Assembly: GCA_030156385.1 (NCBI GenBank) | Contig: JASGMR010000004.1 | Span: forward strand, 1 to 62,369 | Direction of reading: 5' to 3' | Source: Kosmotogales bacterium | GTDB lineage: Bacteria > Thermotogota > Thermotogae > Petrotogales > Kosmotogaceae | DNA length: 62,369 bases | Shown here: positions 16,890 through 24,268 of the stretch, piece after piece | Layout: each line of letters opens with the position of its first letter | How positions within the stretch are numbered: the first letter of the stretch is position 1 | Notes under the pieces: model-generated | What the model was told of the DNA's origin: nothing | Seen by the model: only the letters and a program-made list of their open reading frames with translations | The model's database searches: none | Translations under genes and position numbers: made by a program

Positions 16890-17267
16890 TTATAATTCGC
16901 CACGTTTAATGATCAAATCACCGACTACTTTACCGTTGACTATATGTTGATTTATTATTCTTTTTGCCTGTTCGGGTGTAACATGTCCATAAACAATCGG
17001 CTCTGAACCTTCCAATTTAACTTCAATTGTAGGTTCGGCATCACACAGACCAAAACATCCCGATTGTACAACCGATATATCATCAATGTCCTTATCCGAT
17101 AATTCTTCAACAACCGCTTTAAAGGTATCCTTTGCGCCCGCTGCTATTCCACAGGTTCCCATTGCTACAACTATTTTTCCTCTTTTTCCGGTTTCTCTCA
17201 ATTTCAAATTTTTTACAGCATCATCCTTTATTTTCATTAGGTCTTCCAAACTTTTAATTTTTGCCAT
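16890..17267 (-). CDS. Small thioredoxin-like [2Fe-2S] ferredoxin
   Basis: A ~125-residue stand-alone thioredoxin-fold ferredoxin of the type often found beside NuoE/NuoF-like subunits. The cysteine motifs are MGTCGIAAG and SGCFGLC. That is three obvious ligands rather than four, which I believe is usual for this small family. The start at 17267 (MAKIKSLEDL) is chosen because AGGAGG precedes it by seven bases; two upstream in-frame codons are too close to or before that site. The start overlaps the preceding NuoE gene by 14 bases. Confidence 0.88.
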   Translation of the reverse strand: MAKIKSLEDLMKIKDDAVKNLKLRETGKRGKIVVAMGTCGIAAGAKDTFKAVVEELSDKDIDDISVVQSGCFGLCDAEPTIEVKLEGSEPIVYGHVTPEQAKRIINQHIVNGKVVGDLIIKRGEL

Positions 17268-17763
17268 TTTCATTCCTCCTGTATTTTTCAATTATCTTAG
17301 AAGCTTCATCAGGTGTAACCCTTCCATAAAAGTCTCGTTCCCCAACGAGCACTACAGGAGCCATGCTACATGCTCCGAGACATCTAACAGCGTGAACAGA
17401 AAACAAGCCATCCTCTGTAGGTTCTTCCATTCCCACTTTTAAGTCATCAAGCAATCTCTGCATTACTTTGTCGGCACCTTTAACATAACACGCCGTACCA
17501 AGACATACTTTTATTTGATTCTTTCCCTTTGGTTTGGTAGAGAAAAAATTATAAAAAGTAACAACACCGTATACTCGACTGAGTGGAACCTCCAATTTAT
17601 CAGCTACAAACTGCTGTGTTTCCTCTGATAAATACCCAAATAATTCCTGTGCTTTATGCAGTACATTGATGAGTATTCCAGGTTCATTTTTCACTCCTGA
17701 GATGAATTCTTCTAGCTCTTTGTATTTCTCTTTGCAACCGGGGCATTCAGTAAGAGACAACAC
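17254..17763 (-). CDS. NuoE-like [2Fe-2S] subunit (first copy)
   Basis: A ~169-residue NuoE/HydC-type subunit. The helical domain contains QELFGYLSEETQQFVADKL. The thioredoxin-like domain has ligands in CLGTACYVKG and CLGACSMAP. An additional CPGC near the N-terminus (residues ~7-10) is unusual and could be a metal or redox site. The GTG at 17763 fits AAGGAGG five bases upstream better than the GTG at 17769, which lies in that site. First gene of the five-gene minus-strand operon; its promoter must lie in 17770-17887, where a TATAAT is visible on the minus strand without a clear -35. Confidence 0.92.
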   Translation of the reverse strand: MLSLTECPGCKEKYKELEEFISGVKNEPGILINVLHKAQELFGYLSEETQQFVADKLEVPLSRVYGVVTFYNFFSTKPKGKNQIKVCLGTACYVKGADKVMQRLLDDLKVGMEEPTEDGLFSVHAVRCLGACSMAPVVLVGERDFYGRVTPDEASKIIEKYRRNENGKN

Positions 17764-17887
17764 TTGCACCTCCTTAAAAAGTAATATGTTATTTTTTTCA
17801 CTAAGATTATATCATGTATTTTTAAATCTATTCTTCTTCTGTGTTAAAATAAATATATAAGATTTAAGTTTTTTTGGAGGTAATGAA

Positions 17888-18403
17888 ATGAACCTAAGAA
17901 AGTATATTAGAGATATCCCGGACTTTCCCAAAAAGGGAATAGTATTTTATGATATTACCCCGATGTTAAAGGATCCCCTTGCCTCGAAGGAATGTTTTGA
18001 TATCTTAGTTGAAGAAGCAAAAAAATACGATTTCGATCTCATTGTTTCTCCTGAATCCAGGGGTTTTTTGTTTGGACCAATAATTGCAAACAGATTGGGA
18101 AAGGGATTCATACCCGTTAGAAAACCGGGTAAGCTTCCCTATGAAACTATTTCTATAAGTTATGAATTAGAATATGGTCATGAAACTCTCGAAATGCATA
18201 AAGATGCAATTGACAAAGGTGATAAAGTTCTGATTATTGATGATATACTTGCCACTGGAGGAACAGTTGAAGCGATTGCAAAACAAATTGAAACTCTGGG
18301 CGCCGAAGTGGTCGGCATCGTATCCTTTATGGAACTTTCCTTCTTACATCCCAGAAAAAAACTCTCAAAATATAAAGTTTCTTCAATAATCGTTGAAGAA
18401 TGA
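17888..18403 (+). CDS. apt: Adenine phosphoribosyltransferase
   Basis: Purine salvage enzyme that makes AMP from adenine and PRPP. 171 residues, normal for the family. The PRPP-binding motif is VLIIDDILATGGT, and the N-terminal YIRDIPDFPKKGIVFYDITP is diagnostic. A TTTTTTGGAGG ribosome binding site precedes the ATG. Begins a plus-strand cluster with pgi, a small unknown and coaE, transcribed away from the NuoE/NuoF operon. Confidence 0.96.
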   Translation: MNLRKYIRDIPDFPKKGIVFYDITPMLKDPLASKECFDILVEEAKKYDFDLIVSPESRGFLFGPIIANRLGKGFIPVRKPGKLPYETISISYELEYGHETLEMHKDAIDKGDKVLIIDDILATGGTVEAIAKQIETLGAEVVGIVSFMELSFLHPRKKLSKYKVSSIIVEE

Positions 18404-18416
18404 GGGGAGAAATAAT

Positions 18417-19775
18417 GTGAAATATTCATTTACATATGCGTTAAAGGAAAATATAAATGAGGGAATCTCCATTGAAGATATAAAGAACTTTCAGGAAAAA
18501 GTGGATGAAGCATTTGATTATGTCATAAAGAATGATCCCGCTTTCATAAAATTGATAAAAACGGATAAATACATCGAAGAAGTGCTTGAGCTTTCCGAAT
18601 GGATTGAAAAATTTGATACAATAGTGGTTTTGGGAATAGGTGGGTCAGCGCTCGGTAATCTTGCTCTGCACACCTCATTGAAACCTTTGAACTGGAATAT
18701 TATGTCCGATATGGAAAGAAAAAACAAATGCAGGGTATTCGTCTTAGACAACGTCGATCCCGATTTTGTCAACTCTTTTTATGAAAGATTGAATCCTGAA
18801 AAAACATTGTTCAATGTTATTTCAAAATCCGGAACCACTGCCGAATGTATGAGTAATTATCTGATCGCAAAAAAGTACATTGAAGATTCAAATTTGAAGG
18901 TAAGCGACCATTTAGTTTTTACAACCGATCCGGAAAAGGGAATATTGAGAGAGATTTCAAAAGAAGAGAATATTAAAACCCTGACCATCCCACCCGAAAT
19001 CGGAGGAAGATTCAGTGTATTGACTCCCGTCGGTCTTCTCTCAGCCCTGTCGGAAGGAATTGATATAAAAGAATTGTACGATGGTGCGAGGAAGGCTTTG
19101 GATAAATTTAAAAAATTATCCTTCTTTGAAAATCCCGTTAAAATGAATATAGCTTTGAATTATCTCTATTACAAGGCGGATCACAACATCTCCGTTATGA
19201 TGTCATATTCAAACAGATTATTTCTGCTCGCCGATTGGTTCAGACAATTGTGGGGTGAATCCCTCGGAAAAAAATTCGATCTTCAGAACGAAGTTGTGAA
19301 GGTAGGACTGACACCGGTGAAGGCTCTTGGTGTTGTGGATCAGCATTCCCAGATTCAACTTTACAATGAAGGGCCAAACGATAAACTGATAACTTTCCTT
19401 CAAGTTGAAAAATTTGATAAAGACATGGTTATTCCCATTTATCACTCTGAAATAGAAGCGTTGTCCTGCCTGTCCAATAAAAAAATATCAAAATTGTTGA
19501 ATTCAGAGCTGAAGGGCACAATTCTCTCACTTTCCGAAAACGGAGTTCCGAGTATCACTCTTTCTTTTGAAGAAATAAACGAAAAAAATGTCGGTGAATT
19601 CATATTTTTCTATGAGCTGACCACCGCAGTAATGGGAAAACTTATGAACATAAATCCCTATGATCAGCCCGGGGTAGAACTTGGGAAGAAGTACACTTAT
19701 GCATTTATGGGTAGAAAAGGATATGAAAATATTCTTGCTGAATCAAAGAAACCGAAACTAAATCTTGAATTATAA
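18417..19775 (+). CDS. pgi: Glucose-6-phosphate isomerase
   Basis: Interconverts glucose 6-phosphate and fructose 6-phosphate in glycolysis. About 452 residues, the shorter bacterial type. Motifs: GIGGSALGNLAL, SKSGTTAE for phosphate, GGRFSVLTPVGL and WGESLGKK; the QHSQIQL region near residue 300 holds active-site residues. The GTG at 18417 follows GGGGAGA by six bases. The frame is open a little further upstream into apt, but no better start exists. Eleven bases separate it from the next gene. Confidence 0.96.
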   Translation: MKYSFTYALKENINEGISIEDIKNFQEKVDEAFDYVIKNDPAFIKLIKTDKYIEEVLELSEWIEKFDTIVVLGIGGSALGNLALHTSLKPLNWNIMSDMERKNKCRVFVLDNVDPDFVNSFYERLNPEKTLFNVISKSGTTAECMSNYLIAKKYIEDSNLKVSDHLVFTTDPEKGILREISKEENIKTLTIPPEIGGRFSVLTPVGLLSALSEGIDIKELYDGARKALDKFKKLSFFENPVKMNIALNYLYYKADHNISVMMSYSNRLFLLADWFRQLWGESLGKKFDLQNEVVKVGLTPVKALGVVDQHSQIQLYNEGPNDKLITFLQVEKFDKDMVIPIYHSEIEALSCLSNKKISKLLNSELKGTILSLSENGVPSITLSFEEINEKNVGEFIFFYELTTAVMGKLMNINPYDQPGVELGKKYTYAFMGRKGYENILAESKKPKLNLEL

Positions 19776-19786
19776 AGGAGAAATTC

Positions 19787-20044
19787 ATGGAAGAATTATA
19801 CGAATACCTCAAAGGATTCAAAATTCTTGAAATGTTTAAACTTGAAGATGAGGATGAAATTCCTTTTTACGTAATAATCAGCGAGGACTCAGAAAAGATT
19901 CAAAATGCTTTGCAGGAACATAAGAATCTGGAAGCAGATGTAGCAGTATTGAACTTAGAAGAGAAAAAAAAGATATTCGAATCAAATTCGGAAATTGCAC
20001 AGGATATAAAAGACGTTATTAATAATGGCCTCAAACTCGTTTAA
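19787..20044 (+). CDS. Small acidic protein of unknown function
   Basis: An 85-residue, strongly charged protein starting MEELYEYLKGF. AAGGAG precedes its ATG, it is 11 bases after pgi, and its last 20 bases overlap coaE, so it is very likely translated. The C-terminal half (VAVLNLEEKKKIFESNSEI) faintly recalls minimal nucleotidyltransferase tails but has no catalytic GS-DxD motif. No signal peptide or membrane segment. I do not recognise the family. Confidence 0.65.
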   Translation: MEELYEYLKGFKILEMFKLEDEDEIPFYVIISEDSEKIQNALQEHKNLEADVAVLNLEEKKKIFESNSEIAQDIKDVINNGLKLV

Positions 20045-20618
20045 AAATAATTTAATTATTGGAGTTTTAGGAATTGCAGGAAGTGGAAAAAGCACACTAT
20101 CAGATGTGTTTCAAGAGAAAGGTTTTAATATAATAAGTCTGGATGAAATAGGTCACGAGATTTTAGATGAGGAAAAGGATCTCGTGACTTCTTTTTTTGG
20201 CAATGATATTTTGACAGGGAATAAAATTGACAGAAAAAAATTAGGTAATCTGGTGTTTTCTTCTGAGAGTAAGTTGCTATTACTGAATAAAATAATTCAT
20301 CCAAAAATAAAAGACAGGACTATTTCTTCAATATCCAGAGATAAAAATTATATAATTGAAGGAGCATTAATAGATCAGATAGGATTGTTCGAATATTTGA
20401 CACATTCTGTATGGATTGACATAAAAGAAGATATAGCCATAAACAGGTTGATAAAAAGAGGAATAAAAAGACAAAAGGCTCTAAACATAATAAAAGCGCA
20501 ACAATTCTTATATTTGGATAAAGAAAAATGCGACTATATATTGGATAATAATAATGGGAAAGATCTGTTCTGCGAAAAAATTGATTTACTGTATAAAAAA
20601 ATAGTTTCATCAAACTAA
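20025..20618 (+). CDS. coaE: Dephospho-CoA kinase
   Basis: Last step of coenzyme A synthesis: ATP-dependent 3'-phosphorylation of dephospho-CoA. 197 residues. Motifs: P-loop GIAGSGKST, SLDEIGHEIL, the DRKKLGNLVF substrate motif, and the KAQQFLYLDKEKCDYIL stretch near the C-terminus. Its start overlaps the preceding small gene by 20 bases, indicating coupling. Confidence 0.93.
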   Translation: MASNSFKNNLIIGVLGIAGSGKSTLSDVFQEKGFNIISLDEIGHEILDEEKDLVTSFFGNDILTGNKIDRKKLGNLVFSSESKLLLLNKIIHPKIKDRTISSISRDKNYIIEGALIDQIGLFEYLTHSVWIDIKEDIAINRLIKRGIKRQKALNIIKAQQFLYLDKEKCDYILDNNNGKDLFCEKIDLLYKKIVSSN

Positions 20619-20646
20619 TTCATCATCATTTTAAGGAGGTTTTTTT

Positions 20647-21906
20647 ATGAAAAAGATTCTTTTTACTGTTTTATTGGTAAGTTTATTGGCAATTTTTGCA
20701 ATGGCAGAACCCGTTACGGTTGAATTCTGGCACGCAATGGGTGGGGGCCACGGAGAAGCGATCGCAGAAATAGTGGATTCTTTTAACGCTGCCAACCCGG
20801 ATATCGTTGTCGAACCTATTTATATTGGTAATTACAACGCACTTTTACAAAAATTATTGGCTAGTGCGGAAAGTGGTAATTTACCCAATCTTTCACAATC
20901 ATATGGAAACTGGACTGCCAAATTGCTTCCAAGAGGAATCGTTCAGGAACTCGATTCTTATATGAAAAATGAAGAATATGGACTGACAGATGCGGAATAT
21001 GATTCTATTTATCCACCATTCAAAAAGATGGGAATCTTTAACGGTGTAACATACGCTCTCCCATTTAACAAAAGTACATACGTTCTCTATTACAACACAG
21101 ACGCATTTGAAGAATACGGATTATCATACCCAGAAACGATGGAAGATCTTCAATTCGCGGCCATGATGTTGACGAATGATTCCAACGGAGACGGAGAAAC
21201 CGATAATTATGGATTTGGATTAAGAACCACTGTGGATCACTTCATAGTATTCTTAAGGGCCAATGGCGGAGCTATTTTAAAGCAAAACCCCGACAATTCG
21301 TGGGAAGTTACGATAAATTCTCCGGAAGCTAAAGAAGCTCTGGCATTTATGAATGACATGGTCAATGAACTGGGAATAGCTTACGCAGAAGGCGGATACC
21401 TTGATGGGCCATTTGGAGATGGTAAAATTGCCATGTTCATAGAAACCATCGCAAGTAAGCCCTATGTTAACAGCGGTTCAATCGGTAAACATGGTTGGGC
21501 ATGGGCTCCAATTCCTTCGTGGGAAACTCTTGCACCCCCATTTGCAGGAACAGACATAATTATGTTTGATAAATCAGACGAAGAAAATTTAGCAACATGG
21601 AAATTCATGAAATATCTACTCAATCCGGAAATACAGGCATACTGGTCAATCAAGTCCGGATATATGCCTGCGGTATCAACAGCTCTGGATACCCCACAGT
21701 ACAAAGAATACATCGAACAAAATCCCGATGTTGTAGTTCCTCTGGAAGAACTACCTTATGGGTCAATAGATCCTAACATTGGAGAATGGAATGAAATCAG
21801 GACAATTGTTGGAACTATGGTTGGAGATGTTATTAACGGCAAAAAAAGCGTTGAGGAAGGCTTAGCCTGGGCAGAAAAAGAAATTAAAATTGAGTTCAAT
21901 AAATAA
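20647..21906 (+). CDS. Sugar ABC transporter substrate-binding protein, no transporter genes adjacent
   Basis: A 419-residue extracellular binding protein of the SBP_bac_1 (UgpB/MalE-like) family. Signal peptide residues ~1-20 (FTVLLVSLLAIFAMA), no lipobox cysteine. Mature part begins PVTVEFWHAMGG, typical of glycerol-3-phosphate or oligosaccharide binders; a Ca-binding-like NDSNGDGETD loop occurs mid-protein. AAGGAGG precedes the ATG. A terminator follows directly, and neither permease nor ATPase genes are near. It must be served by a transporter encoded elsewhere or have been separated from one. Confidence 0.92.
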   Translation: MKKILFTVLLVSLLAIFAMAEPVTVEFWHAMGGGHGEAIAEIVDSFNAANPDIVVEPIYIGNYNALLQKLLASAESGNLPNLSQSYGNWTAKLLPRGIVQELDSYMKNEEYGLTDAEYDSIYPPFKKMGIFNGVTYALPFNKSTYVLYYNTDAFEEYGLSYPETMEDLQFAAMMLTNDSNGDGETDNYGFGLRTTVDHFIVFLRANGGAILKQNPDNSWEVTINSPEAKEALAFMNDMVNELGIAYAEGGYLDGPFGDGKIAMFIETIASKPYVNSGSIGKHGWAWAPIPSWETLAPPFAGTDIIMFDKSDEENLATWKFMKYLLNPEIQAYWSIKSGYMPAVSTALDTPQYKEYIEQNPDVVVPLEELPYGSIDPNIGEWNEIRTIVGTMVGDVINGKKSVEEGLAWAEKEIKIEFNK

Positions 21907-21929
21907 AATTAAAGGTAATAGGAGTAAAT

Positions 21930-21960
21930 AAAAAGGCATCCATATGGATGTCTTTTTATT
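21930..21960 (+). terminator. Bidirectional terminator
   Basis: GGCATCC-ATAT-GGATGTC with flanking AAAA/TTTTT gives an ~11-bp stem and T-runs on both strands. It ends the binding-protein gene on the plus strand and overlaps the stop of the convergent flavodoxin gene on the minus strand. Confidence 0.85.
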
Positions 21961-22408
21961 TTAATTCATTTATTTCTTTTACAAATTTATCAATTTTTTC
22001 TTTTTTCGTTTCGGAATCAGAAATCGTTTCTTTTATGAATTCTAAAACCGCAACGGGTTTCTTAGTGAGTTTGGTGAGTTTTTTCAAAGGTCCATTTAAA
22101 TCAGATCCGCTTCTGGTGATAATAAAAGCAACATTTTTAAATTCATGATCTTTACAAAAAGTTTTAATTTGAACTACAGGATTTCCACCCCACACAGGGG
22201 TTGCCAGAACAACGAGATCATAATTCTCGGGGCTCAACTTCACCGGATCCAGCTCAACCTTTCCACCAAAAATACTTTTCATCAAATTAATTAATGTACC
22301 ACCCTTTGAGCTCAGTTTAATAACATCCGAATTAATCCTTTTCGATACTTCATCAACAACTTTCATAGTGGTTCCAGTTTTTGAATAGTAAGCAATCAAA
22401 ACCCTCAT
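21956..22408 (-). CDS. Flavodoxin-family protein
   Basis: A 150-residue single-domain FMN-binding flavodoxin. The phosphate loop is YYSKTGTT at residues ~7-14 and the flavin-stacking region includes TPVWGGNP. It resembles the flavodoxin/NADPH:quinone-reductase-like proteins often annotated flavodoxin 4 and may act as a one- or two-electron carrier in the cytoplasm. Single gene, convergent with the binding-protein gene. Confidence 0.85.
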   Translation of the reverse strand: MRVLIAYYSKTGTTMKVVDEVSKRINSDVIKLSSKGGTLINLMKSIFGGKVELDPVKLSPENYDLVVLATPVWGGNPVVQIKTFCKDHEFKNVAFIITRSGSDLNGPLKKLTKLTKKPVAVLEFIKETISDSETKKEKIDKFVKEINELK

Positions 22409-22595
22409 TTTTTCCCCCGGTCAAATGAAATGTGTTTAATAAACTACAATTATTATATCATTTCACAATATTTTATATATAAAAAGGCTAAATTGTACAT
22501 GAAGATACTTTTTTACCGATAAATGAACTATAATTGTATGGAGAAAAATTATATATTGCATGATGAATCAAAAATTTTCACAAAGAGGCGAAAAA

Positions 22596-23513
22596 ATGTG
22601 GAATACGACTAAAATAGAGAATATGGAAGGGAAAGTTATCATAGTTACCGGTGCCAATTCGGGAATAGGATTTCATGTGACGAGAGTTCTCGCAGGTAAA
22701 AATGCAACGGTCGTACTCGCAAGTAGAAATGAAGAAAAAGCAAAAAAAGCCCTGAAAAAAATCAGTGATGAATACAAGAGTGCAAAACTGAAATATATAA
22801 ATCTCGATCTGGCCGATTTAAACAGCATAATTGAATTCAGCAAAAAATTCAAAAGCCAATTTAACCGTCTTGATGTTTTATGTAACAACGCGGGAGTAAT
22901 GTGGTTCCCTTATAAAAAAACCGTCGATGGCTTTGAACTACAATTCGGCACAAATCATCTAGGTCATTTTGCCCTCACAGGAAATTTATTGGATTATCTG
23001 TTAAAAACTGAAAATTCCAGAGTTATAACCATGAGTAGCATCGCACATTTTACCGGAAAAATAGATTTTTCAGATATAAATGATGAAAAGCGATACAACA
23101 GATACTCCGCTTATTCAAAAAGCAAGCTTTCAAATTTACTCTTTGCATTTGAACTTCAAAGAAAATTTGACGAACACAATATAAATTCGTTGAGTATAGC
23201 CACACATCCAGGTATCGCAAGAACAAATCTGTTCAATTCCGGAACTGCGGGTGAAAAAAACATCAGACATTACTTTCATAAAACTATATCATTTCTATTC
23301 GGTCAGACGGCATACCTGGGTTCAATACCCATGTTAAGGGCAGCAACGGACGAAAAAATAAAAGGCGGAAAATATTATGGCCCTTTAATATTAGGTCTCT
23401 GGGGATGGGCTGTAAGAAATTTTTCAAGTCCCAGATCTCACAACAAAAAATTGGCACAGAAACTTTGGGAAATTTCAGAAAAGTTAACTGGTGTAACTTA
23501 TAAATTCAACTGA
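22596..23513 (+). CDS. Short-chain dehydrogenase/reductase
   Basis: A ~305-residue SDR oxidoreductase similar to the retinol-dehydrogenase-like branch. The NAD(P)-binding motif is TGANSGIG, NNAGV follows the fourth strand, and the catalytic Ser-Tyr-Lys are in MSSIAH and YSKSKLSN. The ATG at 22596 follows AGAGGCG; an ATG 12 codons upstream has no ribosome binding site. Transcribed divergently from the flavodoxin gene. Substrate unknown, probably a lipid-like or hydrophobic alcohol/ketone. Confidence 0.9.
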   Translation: MWNTTKIENMEGKVIIVTGANSGIGFHVTRVLAGKNATVVLASRNEEKAKKALKKISDEYKSAKLKYINLDLADLNSIIEFSKKFKSQFNRLDVLCNNAGVMWFPYKKTVDGFELQFGTNHLGHFALTGNLLDYLLKTENSRVITMSSIAHFTGKIDFSDINDEKRYNRYSAYSKSKLSNLLFAFELQRKFDEHNINSLSIATHPGIARTNLFNSGTAGEKNIRHYFHKTISFLFGQTAYLGSIPMLRAATDEKIKGGKYYGPLILGLWGWAVRNFSSPRSHNKKLAQKLWEISEKLTGVTYKFN

Positions 23514-23641
23514 ATGCTCAATTCAGATTTCAGAATAATCTCTATTTTTCCGAAAATAATGAATCCATTCATAAAAAAATTCTTTTTAAAAACTGAAAAT
23601 ATTGAAAGATATTGATTCTTAAAAACGGATCCTGAAGTTCA

Positions 23642-24163
23642 TCAATACTCTTGAGGAACTTTTTTCAACTTCGAAAGATCGAAATCCCATTTTTCAAGTT
23701 GTTCAATTATCATAATATATGTATTTTCATCCATTTCCGGCGTTCTGCTCAATATCCATAAATTCTTCTTCCCAGGGTTACTCACAACCGCATAAGAATA
23801 ATTTTCTTCGTCGATCATAACGACCCAATAATCACTTTCTATAAATAAAAAGAAAGAAACGAGCAATTTTCCAGGTTCATCGGGATTCGGTATGTATGCG
23901 CTCCCTTGAAATGAACTCTTTTTCCCGTCAGGTTCATAATAGTACCCGCTGTTAATCACCTTTATTTTTCCATCTTCCATCAAAGAATAATCTGCCGTCG
24001 TGTTAACTAAACCCCATTCCCAGAACAACGGAAATCTTGCTACTTCGTACCACGTTCCCAGATATCTATCAATATCTAAATCTACCGTCCCGTAATCTTT
24101 GGCAAACATGAAAACCGATATAACCAACACTACAAGTACAATAAAAATTTTTCTTAAATTCAT
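23642..24163 (-). CDS. Bacterial lipocalin (Blc-like), secreted
   Basis: A 173-residue lipocalin. The signature YLGTWYEVARFP lies near residue 35 and the Blc-type LWILSRTPEMD near residue 130. An N-terminal signal peptide (IFIVLVVLVISVFMFA) lacks the lipoprotein cysteine found in E. coli Blc, so the product should be soluble in the periplasm rather than lipid anchored. Lipocalins of this type bind fatty acids or lysophospholipids. GGAGGG precedes the ATG. It follows the RND/MMPL gene on the same strand with ~105 bases between, suggesting a shared role in lipid handling. Confidence 0.88.
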   Translation of the reverse strand: MNLRKIFIVLVVLVISVFMFAKDYGTVDLDIDRYLGTWYEVARFPLFWEWGLVNTTADYSLMEDGKIKVINSGYYYEPDGKKSSFQGSAYIPNPDEPGKLLVSFFLFIESDYWVVMIDEENYSYAVVSNPGKKNLWILSRTPEMDENTYIMIIEQLEKWDFDLSKLKKVPQEY

Positions 24164-24268
24164 AACATCCCTCCTTTAGAATAAAAAACACGGTATCCTA
24201 AAAGAAATTATATGATATTTTTACTAATTTTATAAGAAATTTAATATATATATCTTTTTATTTACTTA

